A stretch of 64,000 nt of DNA from Myroides marinus (GCF_900109075.1 NZ_FNYS01000003.1:62001-126000), one strand, 5' to 3'. Shown: positions 46,024 through 56,147, counted from the first letter of the stretch. A program made the numbers and translations. The notes: generated from the letters alone by a model not told the origin.

Positions 46024-46263
46024 GTAGATTCTTTTTAACGGTTATTTTATATTTGTCTTGTAAAGATATCGATTTTAAGGTTAAAAAGGTGGGATTATAG
46101 TGTGAAATTAAGGCTAATCATCGAACTGAAGAGAATGGAATTATTGTTTGTTCAATACTAAATTACTTTATAAAGTAGTTTAGTGCTAAGTGTTAAAATA
46201 AAGGTTAAGTAGTATGGTTATGCTACTGTTCTAGTATGTTTGTAGAAATTTAAAGATAAGTAT

Positions 46264-46566
46264 ATGCAAATTCTATTATGGGCTATAGTTAGTTTCGTCT
46301 TTGTAGGGAGTATTTTTATGTTTATCCCTTCGGTTATGTCTATTGCTTCTCCTCGTTCAAAAGTGGAAGGTAGAAGGTACTATTGGATAGACAAGGTATC
46401 AAAGATATTCTTTGGATTAGTAATGTTGTACCCAGTGGTGTTTTTAATTGCGGTTCTATGTTATAGATTCTTGGATTCGAAAGTAATTCACGGTTTATTG
46501 GGATATGTGATGGTATTATTAGTACTATTTTTGACATGGAGTATATTAGATAAAAGTAAAAAATGA
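46264..46566 (+). CDS. Small membrane protein
   Basis: 100 residues with three membrane segments (about 2-24, 45-65, 75-95) and a basic end. Unrecognised. It overlaps the next gene's start (ATGA), so the two are coupled. Confidence 0.7.
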   Translation: MQILLWAIVSFVFVGSIFMFIPSVMSIASPRSKVEGRRYYWIDKVSKIFFGLVMLYPVVFLIAVLCYRFLDSKVIHGLLGYVMVLLVLFLTWSILDKSKK

Positions 46567-47222
46567 AAAATAATAAATCATTAGCGAGTACTGTAGTTAT
46601 ATTGTTTGTAATTGTAGGATTGATGCAAGTGGGAACACTTTTCTTTAGTTTTAGAGAAATACAGGAGTTAAGTAACCATAATATAGAAGGAGCTTATAGT
46701 AGTATATATGAGTATCAGAATAGAATGAGAGGTATTGAGGTTTATGCTTTTCTAAGTAATATGATTGAACTTACGGCTTATGTGACCTTTTTATGTTGGT
46801 TTTATAATGCTTATGCTAATCTAAAAAAAGCAGGAATTAATTATGTTAGTCATTCTAATAGTTATGCAGTGTGGGCCTGGATTATACCTATTCTGAATTT
46901 GTTTAAATCATTTCAATTGACTAAGGAAGTTGTAGATAAGAGTCAGAATAGAATTATGGATTTAGATGAAGGGTATTTACCACAAAATCTAAATAAAAGT
47001 ATTAATACTTGTTGGATAATGGTTGTAAGCCATTTTATTTTGAGCATAGGAATATTTATATGGGGAATGAATAAAAATACTTTTGAAGCAGGGATTCTAA
47101 TTATGCAGTTAGGAGGAGTGCTAAATATAGTTATGATACTCATTACTCTATTGTTAGCTTTTATCGTTTATAAAGTGAGTAAGATAGAAGAACATCTTTT
47201 CCAAATAGTTAATAATAGTTAG
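46563..47222 (+). CDS. DUF4328 family membrane protein
   Basis: 219 residues with four to five membrane helices. The DUF4328 core is visible in 'FLCWFYNAYANLKKAGINY' and 'YAVWAWIIPILNLFKSFQ' (about residues 78-125). Function unknown. Coupled to the small membrane protein before it. Confidence 0.82.
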   Translation: MKNNKSLASTVVILFVIVGLMQVGTLFFSFREIQELSNHNIEGAYSSIYEYQNRMRGIEVYAFLSNMIELTAYVTFLCWFYNAYANLKKAGINYVSHSNSYAVWAWIIPILNLFKSFQLTKEVVDKSQNRIMDLDEGYLPQNLNKSINTCWIMVVSHFILSIGIFIWGMNKNTFEAGILIMQLGGVLNIVMILITLLLAFIVYKVSKIEEHLFQIVNNS

Positions 47223-47619
47223 TTTTATAGAATAACGATATAATTGAAGTATATGACTAAGTTGTATACTTTTTTTGTTTAATATTTTGTGTGCTTATAA
47301 AGATGTGCAATAGATGTCTACGAAGCATCAATTAGATATTCTGATTATACTCCTATAGTTTTAGAAAGCAAACAAAAGAGAAAGAAATGGACGGATATAG
47401 TCGATTTGTTTTAGATAAAAAAAATATAATGATATTTTTTAATATTTATTAGCTTTAAATGTGATTTATTGAATAAAATGTTTTAGTTTTGTTAATAAGT
47501 CAGTTGGTTCAGCTATGAGTATTTTGTATTTGAGACCTTATAAATAGGGTGATAGAGAACAAAAAAGAATTAAAAACCAACATAAAACAATTTGTTAATT
47601 TTATTGTTTTATCATCAAT
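47223..47619. other. Intergenic region with a possible gene remnant, 397 bp
   Basis: A short open frame at 47313-47414 (33 codons, ending at a TAG) is less AT-rich than its flanks and reads like the end of a real protein ('YSDYTPIVLESKQKRKKW'). It has no start in frame. No terminator or repeat is obvious. Confidence 0.4.
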
Positions 47620-48504
47620 ATGAACAAGAATTTACCACAATATATTCATTTAGATCAATCATACTTCTTCGATATTGATGAAGTTTATAGAGGCGCGGAG
47701 GTTATTGTTCAGCGTCTAATTAATTATGATCTATATCAACAATTACACTCAGAAGAGTGTAAGAAGTTAAGTCAAAAGGAATTATGTGATAGCTATGATA
47801 AAGCTATAGAGACAGAACATGTCGTTTTAGAAAAAGGCGGATATATTATAGATAATAGCTTTTTTCACGGAGAGTTTTTGATTGGTGATACAGGTCTTTT
47901 AGATGGTCCTTGTCAGTTAAAAAGTAAATCGAATGATAGTTTATTTGATTTAAGTTTTGTTAAAGGGATAGCTGTTGAAGGAAGTATTACTGAGCAGGGG
48001 GTCATAAATTCTAAGTTTACTTTAAATGGGACTATACTTACTGTAGATGTTTATGAAGATGGTTTATTGAATCATAAACAAGTTATTGATTTTACTTTAG
48101 ATCACGATGAAAATTCTATCTTTTACACTTATTACGATAATCAAGAAGTAGAAAGTATAGAAGACAATATTAGTCAGGTGCACAAGGTATATTATCGAAA
48201 TGGCAAAATCCAAAAAATAAAGGATCTAGCTAATGAACGTACTCAGTTCTTTGATAATAATGGGATTTTAAGAGAAGAATTTTATAGTGAGAATGGTTAT
48301 AGATGTTCATTAACTTATCAAGAGGGGATACTTACAGATAAAACGTGTATAGGAGAAGAAGATGAGTATTTTTACTTTTATAAAGATGGGAAGTTAGATT
48401 TCTATGAAGTATTAGATAAAGCTACGGATATAACCAGTGTGTATAAAAGTAATGGAGAATTGGTACAACAAGATAGTATTTATCAGTTAGGAATTACATC
48501 ATAA
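47620..48504 (+). CDS. Hypothetical protein, MORN/YwqK-like repeat pattern
   Basis: 294 residues, no signal peptide, no membrane helix. The chain has repeated 'YYRNGKIQKIKDLANER', 'FFDNNGILREEFYSENG' and 'FYFYKDGKLDFYEVL' units, about 23 residues each. These recall the toxin-antitoxin YwqK or MORN-type beta-hairpin repeats; this is a visual match only. Alone, with its own terminator. Confidence 0.65.
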   Translation: MNKNLPQYIHLDQSYFFDIDEVYRGAEVIVQRLINYDLYQQLHSEECKKLSQKELCDSYDKAIETEHVVLEKGGYIIDNSFFHGEFLIGDTGLLDGPCQLKSKSNDSLFDLSFVKGIAVEGSITEQGVINSKFTLNGTILTVDVYEDGLLNHKQVIDFTLDHDENSIFYTYYDNQEVESIEDNISQVHKVYYRNGKIQKIKDLANERTQFFDNNGILREEFYSENGYRCSLTYQEGILTDKTCIGEEDEYFYFYKDGKLDFYEVLDKATDITSVYKSNGELVQQDSIYQLGITS

Positions 48505-48575
48505 ATAGTGATTTTAAGTTTAACTCGACGTTTTTTAAATATAAATTGATTGCTGTAGCAAGCAATGTAAGATAT

Positions 48576-48612
48576 AAAAGAGCTTTAATATAGAGATTAA
48601 AGCTCTTTTTTT
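48576..48612 (+). terminator. Terminator after the 47620 gene
   Basis: 14-bp stem 48576-48589 with 48596-48609 (core GAGCTTTAAT/ATTAAAGCTC), 6-nt loop, T-run. Confidence 0.85.
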
Positions 48613-48717
48613 GTTGTAAATAATTAAAAATTAGATAATTGAAAATTGCATATTTTTTTAAAAAAAAATATTGTCTACATAGTGCATATTTACTAGAAAA
48701 GTACTAATATTGCACTG

Positions 48718-48788
48718 TTATCAAAATCTGTTATTTGATAATGCGCTCCCTAGTCAGGCTTCCAATTCTGATTAGGGAGTATTTTTTT
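48718..48788 (+). ncRNA. Candidate small RNA ending in an orphan terminator
   Basis: Hairpin one has an 8-bp perfect stem (48718-48725 with 48734-48741). Hairpin two has a 12-bp stem (48746-48757 with 48768-48779, one G-U type pair), a 10-base loop and seven T at 48782-48788, which is a strong terminator. No gene lies between it and the terminator at 48576-48612, so a separate short transcript is a plausible source. The 5' end is unknown and no good promoter was found. Confidence 0.35.
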
Positions 48789-48948
48789 GCACTTATCTCA
48801 AAAGGCATGTGTATTTGCCCTAAATTTTATTCTATAATAAGTTTTCTTAGACTTACTATTTTCGTAAGTAAAGTCTAGATTGTCAAGTTATTTGTGTTGT
48901 TTTGCGATTTTTAGTTAAAACTTCAGCTACTATAGATGAACTATAGTG

Positions 48949-48976
48949 TTGATTTAATTATCATTGTCTACATTTG
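48949..48976 (+). promoter_or_regulatory. Promoter of the first TPR kinase
   Basis: TTG (48949-48951), 17-base spacer, TACATTTG (48969-48976), a full match to the consensus. The ATG at 49000 is 24 bases further. Confidence 0.75.
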
Positions 48977-48999
48977 CGATTGTATTGATACAAACTTAT

Positions 49000-51035
49000 A
49001 TGGAAAGATTTCGCCTAATTAATTTTCTATTAGTTGTAAGTACATTGTTATTAGTTAATTGTAGTAAGCCAAAACAAGTAAGTAAAACTGACTATGATCA
49101 ACTTTTTGCGGTTTGGTATGACAATGACCATAAGGATAGTTTAGCCCAGCTACTAAAGCCAGCAGTAGATGTTGCATTAAAACTAGAAAACAGTGCACCT
49201 AACCGTGTAGTTATAGACAGTGTTTTAGATCAACTGAGGTGGACACGTGATTCAGTGTCTTTTTTTAAACTGAGTAATAAAGCTATCAAATATGCTAAAG
49301 CTAAATCTGATCATCAGATGTTAGCCAATGCCTATAATGATATAGGAATGTATTATCATGACCTTGGAGTGTTAGATAGTACATTTTACTATTATATAAA
49401 AGCAGAGAACTCTTACAGAGAATCTGGAGACTCTGTTAAGATGGGAGAAATGGAATTCTATCAAGCACGTGTTTTGTTTGAGCAAGGATTACATATGGAA
49501 AGTGAGGTTAAAGTATCTAAATCTCTAAGTGTGTTAGGTAATAACCCTTTAAGTCCTATCCCTTTTGAAGCAAATTCATTGATGGCACTATGTCTAATAG
49601 AGCGTAAAGATTATAAATCTGCACAAGATTACTTTTTAAAAGGATTAAGCTTGATGCAAAAAGATTATAATAAAAATCTCATATTAGAACAGGATAGATT
49701 ATTATTAGCCATGACTATGTTATATCTAAATTTATCTGATGTAGCATATTTACTTAAAGACTATGACTTAGCTATAGAGTATGCTACTACAGGACTAACT
49801 TATACAACTGCTAATACTCCTCTTCTTTTAACAGCTGTTCTAAAAGCTAATATTAATGCTAGTAAGCTATTGTTAGATGCTAGTAAAGGGAACTTTACTA
49901 ATGCTGATTTTTATTTGAGAGAAGTTATCGATGTATATTATGAAGCGTTAAATGTTAATAGTTCAATGTTTGCTAATCATCAAGCGATGATGATTGCTGA
50001 ACTCTATTTGACTATTAATAATTCGACAGAAGCTCTTATGTGGGCTGAGAAATCATATAATTTATCAAAAGAAAGAGAAATAATAATAGATCAACGTACA
50101 GCTTTAGAATTTATTCTTAAGCATAGTGCAATAAAAGATAGTAAGAAGATAGATGAAATAATAACTTTAAGTCATACTATAGAGGAACAAGATTATCTTA
50201 CGCGTAATCAATTTGCGCGTATTGCATTTGAAACAGAGGAAATAGAAACAGAGAATAACGCTCTTAAAAATCTTATTCTTATTATTATCATTGTAAGTTT
50301 AGCTATTATTCTAGGGCTTTCTATAGGAGTGTTTTTCTATCGTTTGAATAATAAGGATAAGAAGTTGCAGTTTGTTAGACAGCAACAAAAAGCAGATGAG
50401 AGCATATATCAATTGATTTTAGAAAAGAATAGTATTAAGTTAAAAACCAAGAAAGCTGTTTACAGTAAAATTGCAAAAGATATACATGATGGGATAGTTA
50501 ATGGGATTTTTACTATTCGATTTAATTTACAACAATTAGGGACAGATAATGAGAACTTAAAGAGTAGATTAATCAAGGAACTAGAGAATTTAGAGAAAAC
50601 AACTAGAGATATCTCTCATGCTTTAGCAGATAATGAGATTTTTAAGGAGGTTAACTTTTCAGGATTGGTAGAGGAGTTAGTGGGAATGCAAAAAAACAAA
50701 TGGCAAACAAAATTTGTATTTCATCAAGATAAAAAGGTTAATTTGGAGAAACTATCAGCAATAAAAAAATTAATATCTATTATATAATCCGTGAAGCTAT
50801 TCAAAATGTAAATAAATACGCTCATGCTAGTGAATGTTCTATAAGTATAACCCATAATTCTGATGGTGTTTTTATTCAAATCCAAGACAATGGTATTGGA
50901 TTTGACCCATTGGCTGTAAATAATGGGTTAGGTCTAAAGAATATGAAAGAAAGGGCGACTGTTTTAAAGAGTAAACTACATATAGATACAGTAAAAGATA
51001 AAGGAACTAAGGTGTCATTAGAATTGAAACTTTAA
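49000..51035 (+). pseudogene. TPR lipoprotein histidine kinase, copy 1, frameshifted in a 7-A tract
   Basis: The frame from ATG 49000 codes for a lipoprotein signal ('LLVVSTLLLVNC', Cys near residue 21), a TPR sensor domain, one membrane helix (about 415-440) and the HisKA_3 domain with H496 ('AKDIHDGIVNGIFTIRFN'). It then meets a stop at 50785-50787, after 595 codons. The missing ATPase part continues in the +1 frame to 51035 ('IIREAIQNVNKYAHAS', 'DNGIGFD', 'GLGLKNMKERA'). Changing the A-run at 50763-50769 from seven to eight restores the frame and matches copy 2. An earlier TTG start at 48964 is inside the promoter and is rejected. Confidence 0.85.
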
Positions 51036-51124
51036 GTTAGAAATATTTATAAGTGAAGATATTGTGATTTTTTGCGAATATTTTGATTGATATATCGAAG
51101 AAGCTTTATACTAATTGTAAACTA

Positions 51125-51157
51125 TTGTATAAAATCAAATATCATTGTTTACATTTG
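51125..51157 (+). promoter_or_regulatory. Promoter of the second TPR kinase
   Basis: TTG (51125-51127), 22-base spacer, TACATTTG (51150-51157). The block from about 51140 to the start codon is nearly the same as that of copy 1, so the promoter was duplicated with the gene. Confidence 0.7.
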
Positions 51158-51179
51158 TGATGTATTTATACAAACTTTT

Positions 51180-53232
51180 ATGAAAAAACTTCGCCAAATT
51201 AATTTTCTATTAGTTGTAATTACATTGTTATTGGTTAATTGTACTCGCTCTAAAATTGTGAACGAGACAGATTATGACCAGCTTTATGCAGTATGGTATG
51301 ACAATGCTTACAAGGATAGTTTAGCTCAGACCTTACAGCCAGCAGTACAGAGAGCTTTAACTTTAAGTAATACTGTAGATAATCGTGCTTCTATTGATAG
51401 TGTCCTAAACGAACTTAGATGGACAAGAGATTCTGTATCATTTCATAAACTTAGTCGAAAAGCAATTAAATATGCTAAGAGCAAATCTGATGAATATATG
51501 TTAGCTAATGCATATAATGATATCGGTATGTATTATCATGATTTAAATGTGATGGATAGTACGTTCTATTATTATATAAAAGCCGAAAATGTATATAAAC
51601 AGGTAGGTGATTCTATGAAAATAGGAGAAATGGAGTTCTATCAAGCACGTTTACTTTTTGAAAAAGGTTTACATATGGAGAGCGAGGTCAAAGTCTCTAA
51701 TGCTCTGCATATACTTAAAGACTATCCTTTGAATCCAATCCCTTTTGAGGCTAATCAGTTAATGGCACTTTGTCTATTAGAGAGAAATGATTATAAAGAG
51801 GCTAAGAAATATATGTTAGAGGCTCTTACCTTAATGCAAAAAGATTTTAAACAGAATAAAGTTCTAGATAAACCAAGATTAGTACTTGCACTTAGTACTT
51901 GCACTTAGTATGTTGTATCTTAATTTATCTGAAGTTTCTTATTTGTTAAAGAATTACAGTGAGGCAATTAATTATGCTAATGTGGGGTTGACTTATACTA
52001 ATTCAGACACACCAGATGTAATGATAGGTGTAATAAAATCTTATATAGTAATGTCAAATATGTGTTTAGCACTAGAAACTCATGATAATATCGATGGAGA
52101 AGAGTATATTAAAGAGATTCGCAAAACATATGAAGAGGCCAAAAGAGTTAATAATCTTTATTTTACAAATGCAATGGCTATGACAGCAGCTGAGTTGTAT
52201 TTAAAAATTAATGACAGTGTAAAAGCGTTTGAGTGGGCAGAAAGATCATTTGAATTATCTAAAGAGAGAGATATAAAAGTAGCACAACGCAGAGCTTTAG
52301 AGTTTCTAGTACTTAATAAAGAGTATGATAATAAAGAACAAGTAAGACAAATTATTGAGTTAGGTAGAGACCTGGAAGAGCAGGATTATGCAACTCGTAA
52401 TCGTTTTGCACGTATAGCTTACGAAACAGAAAGAATTGAAACAGAGAATAGCCAGTTGAGAAATATGATTTCAACTATTGTTAGTATTAGTTTAGCTATA
52501 GTGCTGACATTAGTTATCGGAGTTTATGTATATAGATTAAAAAATAAAAATAAAGAAATCCGATTTATAAAAGATCAACAGGAGGCAAATGAGAGTATAT
52601 ATCAGTTAATCTTAGAAAGAAGTGTGATCGCTACAGAAGTAAAGAATAACGTGCGTAATAAGATAGCAAAGGATATACATGATGGAGTAGTTAATGGAAT
52701 CTTTACCATTAGATTTAATCTTCAACAGCTCAAGAGTGAAAATGAAGAGATGAAAGGGATTTTAGTTAATGAGTTGCAATCATTAGAGAAACGAACCAGG
52801 GATATATCACACTCTTTAATTGATAATGAGTTGTTCGAACATAACAAATTTGTTAGTTTGATAGAAGATTTATTAGCTCTTCAAAAAAATCAATGGAATA
52901 CTGAGTTTTTATTAGACTATGAAAATGCTGTTGACTTAGAAGATTTGCCTGCATTGGATAAAGTAAATACCTATTTTATTATTAGAGAAGCTATTCAGAA
53001 TGTAAATAAGTATTCTCAAGCATCTATTTGTAAAGTGAGTTTCACTAAAGAAAAGAAAAATGTAGTTATTAAGATAAAAGATAATGGTGTTGGTTTTGAT
53101 GAGGGATCTAGCAGAGATGGTATGGGACTTCAGAATATGAATGAGCGTGCGATTGCTTTGCATTCAGAATTAATAATTCATTCTAAAAAAGGAATGGGAA
53201 CAGAACTGATGTTTAAGATTAAAATAAAGTAA
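51180..53232 (+). pseudogene. TPR lipoprotein histidine kinase, copy 2, frameshifted by a 13-bp tandem duplication
   Basis: Starting at ATG 51180, the first frame encodes the lipoprotein signal ('LLVVITLLLVNC') and the first TPR units, and ends at 51908. A second frame, open from about 51886 to 53232, encodes the rest: TPR units, membrane helix, HisKA_3 ('AKDIHDGVVNGIFTIRFN') and ATPase domain ('DNGVGFD', 'GMGLQNMNERA'). The sequence TTAGTACTTGCAC is present twice (51879-51891 and 51892-51904). Taking one copy away joins the frames exactly as '..VLALSMLYLNLSEV', which matches copy 1. The downstream gene at 53248 begins 15 bases later. Confidence 0.85.
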
Positions 53233-53247
53233 TATTCTAAAAAAAAT

Positions 53248-54237
53248 ATGATAATAGAACAACAACATATTAAGTGTTTTCCTGAATATGAACAGGTTTT
53301 TACAGGAGATATTGAGCAACATAAGAAGCACTTCTTACCTATATGTTCTATCAATTTACAATGTATCTATCCTGGAGAAGATCAGTGGCTTCATTTTGTG
53401 TCTGTAAAGGAGATTTATGAAGGATGTGTAGGGCAGGAGACAGCAAAGTATCATTCTGATTATTGTAGAGAAGATTTAATTGGTTTTGATGTGGTAGGAG
53501 ATAAATACAATTTTGAAGGGGATTGGAATTATTTTATCTATGAGAAGGAGATTAAAGATGGAATTAGTATCAATAACCAGAATATGATCCAACAGTATAG
53601 AACAGATAGGGAAACTATTCCTTCAGAAGTTGATTTAGAAGCGTGGTTAGTACAGTTCGAATCAACTACTTATCCAGAATATAGAAATAAGTTAAAGAGT
53701 AAGCATGCTTATTTTATAAAACCAGATTCAGATCAAGGACTTGTAGAGAGTCTTTTAGATCGTTTTGAACAAGAGGCTAGTGAAAGTGATTATGGTACTG
53801 TAATTGGTGCTTATGAGTTAAATACGAAGACGTATGAGCTTGCTAAGGCATATTATCATAAGCATGGTAGTATATATCCGATGACTATAGGTAACTATTC
53901 GACAACAATAGAGACAATGGCGTCTTTAGAAGAGGGAGTAGAGGAGAATAAACAATATATTGAGTACCCTGAGATTGGAGGAATATTAGATGATATTCAG
54001 TTTCAGAGTAAAGAAGATAGAGATTGTTTAGAAGAGTGTGAAATAAGCTTTGAAGAAGCGATGCGATTTGAGGATTCTACTAATTTATGTGAACTGCCTT
54101 ATGATAAAGAAGGAAATATATTTACTTATATAGGTCGTTTCACAGGATATTTGTTTCAACAATATGGTGCAGATAGTGCGTACCTTTTCTATAATAAAGA
54201 ATTAAAAAAAGCAGTTATGTGCTTAGAATACACATAA
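53248..54237 (+). CDS. Hypothetical acidic protein, possibly co-transcribed with kinase copy 2
   Basis: 329 residues, no signal peptide or membrane helix, strongly acidic (many Glu and Asp), with tyrosine-rich repeats. 'IYPGEDQWLHFVSVKEIYEG' and 'TYIGRFTGYLFQQYGADSAY' are notable but not a motif I know; a loose likeness to YwqG/DUF1963 proteins cannot be supported here. It starts 15 bases after the kinase stop and is read in the same direction. No response regulator is next to the kinases. Confidence 0.68.
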   Translation: MIIEQQHIKCFPEYEQVFTGDIEQHKKHFLPICSINLQCIYPGEDQWLHFVSVKEIYEGCVGQETAKYHSDYCREDLIGFDVVGDKYNFEGDWNYFIYEKEIKDGISINNQNMIQQYRTDRETIPSEVDLEAWLVQFESTTYPEYRNKLKSKHAYFIKPDSDQGLVESLLDRFEQEASESDYGTVIGAYELNTKTYELAKAYYHKHGSIYPMTIGNYSTTIETMASLEEGVEENKQYIEYPEIGGILDDIQFQSKEDRDCLEECEISFEEAMRFEDSTNLCELPYDKEGNIFTYIGRFTGYLFQQYGADSAYLFYNKELKKAVMCLEYT

Positions 54238-54292
54238 TAGTTAACTAATAAAAGTAAACTCTTTGTTGTAACTAGTATCTAATAAAAGAAAT

Positions 54293-54327
54293 AAAAAAGG
54301 CTAAACAAATTATTGTTTAGCCTTTTT
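54293..54327. terminator. Terminator between the 53248 gene and the cold-shock operon
   Basis: 15-bp stem 54294-54308 with 54313-54327 (core GGCTAAACAA/TTGTTTAGCC), 4-nt loop, A-run and T-run on the two sides. It suits both convergent units. Confidence 0.85.
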
Positions 54328-54376
54328 AAGTCTTCTATAAGTATGAATATATTCTAACTTATAAGAAAAGGATAAA

Positions 54377-54568
54377 TTACGCTCTTCTTACGTTGATTGC
54401 GTTGATACCTTTTTTACCTTCTTCAGTTTCGAAAACTACTGCATCATTTTCTTGAACTCTTTCGTTTAAGTTTGATACGTGTACGAAGATGTCTTGTCCT
54501 CCATTGCTTGGAGTGATGAAACCAAAACCTTTAGTTTCGTTGAAGAATTTAATTGTTCCTTCTTGCAT
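54377..54568 (-). CDS. Cold shock protein (CspA family)
   Basis: 63 residues, a single cold-shock domain. RNP1 (KGFGFITP) and RNP2 (DIFVHVS) are present. It is an RNA chaperone. It is the last gene of a three-gene group with a 145-residue CSD protein (5-base gap) and a DEAD helicase. Confidence 0.93.
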   Translation of the reverse strand: MQEGTIKFFNETKGFGFITPSNGGQDIFVHVSNLNERVQENDAVVFETEEGKKGINAINVRRA

Positions 54569-54573
54569 AATTA

Positions 54574-55011
54574 TTAAGTATTTGAAATTTTATTTACTTC
54601 AATGGCGCTTAAGCCTCTTGGAGTTCTTTCTTTTTTAAAGGTAACTTTGTCACCTTGTTGTAATGGCTGATTAGATTGACTGCTATGTACGAAGATATTT
54701 TCTTTTGAATCATCTTCAGTTATGAAACCGAACCCTTTACTGCTAAAGTAAGTAATTACTCCAGTGCATTCTGTATCTGGAGCAGAAGCTGCGGCTAGGC
54801 GCTCTTCTAATTCTCTTTTAGCTGCTTCGATATCTTGCTCTTCTGGTGGAACACTTGTAAGATTACCATTGTAGTCTACGTAAACTAACATATCTTCAAG
54901 GTCTTTACCTTTATTGTTGTTTAACTTGCGTTCCTCTTTCTTTAATGCTTTCTCTTGTCTTTTCTGTGCTTTCTTTTTATTGTTTTCTTTTTTTGAAAAA
55001 GAATCAGCCAT
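54574..55011 (-). CDS. Cold-shock-domain protein with lysine-rich N-terminus
   Basis: 145 residues. A charged, Lys-rich N-terminal segment (1-35), probably RNA-binding, and an acidic linker precede a cold-shock domain (about 80-140) with 'GFGFITEDD' and 'ENIFVHSSQS'. The start is two bases after the helicase stop. Middle gene of the operon. Confidence 0.88.
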   Translation of the reverse strand: MADSFSKKENNKKKAQKRQEKALKKEERKLNNNKGKDLEDMLVYVDYNGNLTSVPPEEQDIEAAKRELEERLAAASAPDTECTGVITYFSSKGFGFITEDDSKENIFVHSSQSNQPLQQGDKVTFKKERTPRGLSAIEVNKISNT

Positions 55012-55013
55012 AT

Positions 55014-56147
55014 TTATAATGTTTTTAGGTTAATATTATATTTTTTGTTTTCTTTCATTCGTATTCCTGTAAACTTCTGAATCGCCATTAATTCCTTCTT
55101 TTGATCTGGAGTACAGAAACACATTGCAACCCCCTTTACACCAGCACGACCTGTTCTTCCTATTCGATGAACATAAGTTTCAGGTTTATCTGGTATGTCA
55201 TAATTAATGACATAAGGAAGTTTACTTATATCAATTCCTCTAGCAGCAATATCTGTAGCTATAAGAACTTTAATCTTTTTATTTTTAAAATCATCTAATG
55301 CTTTTACACGAGCACTTTGAGATTTATTACCATGTATCGCCATAGCTACCATATTTACTTTTTGTAAATACTTGACTAGGTTATTAGCTTCATACTTTGT
55401 TCTAGTAAATACTAAAGTAGGCTCAGCATTGTCTACTAACACATTATGAAGGAGCGCTCTTTTATCCTTTTTTTCAGTGAAGACAACTTCCTGGTGTATA
55501 GTTTCAGCTGTAATGATTTCAGCTGCTACTTCTACTTTAGCAGGATTGTTTACTATTGTTTTAGCAAACTTTTCTATTTCTTTTGGCATAGTAGCAGAAA
55601 AGAATAATGATTGTCTTTTTTCAGGTATATGCGTTAGTATCTTTTTAAGATCATGTATAAAACCCATATCTAGCATCTGGTCTGCCTCGTCTAGAACTAA
55701 AATCTCTAAGTTACTAAGTTTTACGATTTTTTGATTAATTAAATCAAGTAATCTACCTGGGGTAGCTACAATAATCTCAGGACGTTGTTTTAATGCTCTG
55801 ATTTGAGGAGGAAGAGGAACACCACCAAATAGGGTAAGCGTTTTAAGAGGTAATTCTGTACTATAGTCTAAGAAGCTATCTTTTACTTGAATTGCAAGCT
55901 CACGAGTAGGAGTAAGGACTAATGCTCTAATACCTTTATTAGAAGATTTAGTAGTACTTAATCTTTCTAAAATTGGTATAGCAAAAGCAGCTGTTTTACC
56001 AGTACCTGTTTGAGCAGTACCGATAACATCTTGCCCTTTTAAGATAACTGGAATAGCTTTTTGCTGTATTTCAGTAGCTTGAGAATATCCTATTTTTATT
56101 AGTGCTTGTTGTATTTCAGTAGATAGAGCTAAGTCTTTAAAATTCAT
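55014..56147 (-). CDS. DEAD-box RNA helicase (RhlE-like)
   Basis: 377 residues. Q motif 'YSQATEIQQKAIP' (21-33), motif I AQTGTGKT (45-52), motif Ia 'PTRELAIQ', motif II DEAD (153-156), SAT (184-186) and motif VI HRIGRTGRAG are in order. It has no long C-terminal extension. It leads an operon with two cold-shock-domain proteins, which points to RNA unwinding at low temperature. A promoter about 285 bases upstream is listed separately. Confidence 0.93.
   Translation of the reverse strand: MNFKDLALSTEIQQALIKIGYSQATEIQQKAIPVILKGQDVIGTAQTGTGKTAAFAIPILERLSTTKSSNKGIRALVLTPTRELAIQVKDSFLDYSTELPLKTLTLFGGVPLPPQIRALKQRPEIIVATPGRLLDLINQKIVKLSNLEILVLDEADQMLDMGFIHDLKKILTHIPEKRQSLFFSATMPKEIEKFAKTIVNNPAKVEVAAEIITAETIHQEVVFTEKKDKRALLHNVLVDNAEPTLVFTRTKYEANNLVKYLQKVNMVAMAIHGNKSQSARVKALDDFKNKKIKVLIATDIAARGIDISKLPYVINYDIPDKPETYVHRIGRTGRAGVKGVAMCFCTPDQKKELMAIQKFTGIRMKENKKYNINLKTL

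Larger units (their letters stand above)
48505..48999. other. Intergenic region with terminator, two-hairpin element and kinase promoter
   Basis: From left to right: the terminator of the 47620 gene (48576-48612), an AT-rich stretch, two consecutive hairpins (48718-48788) and the promoter of the first TPR kinase (48949-48976). No coding frame. Confidence 0.7.
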
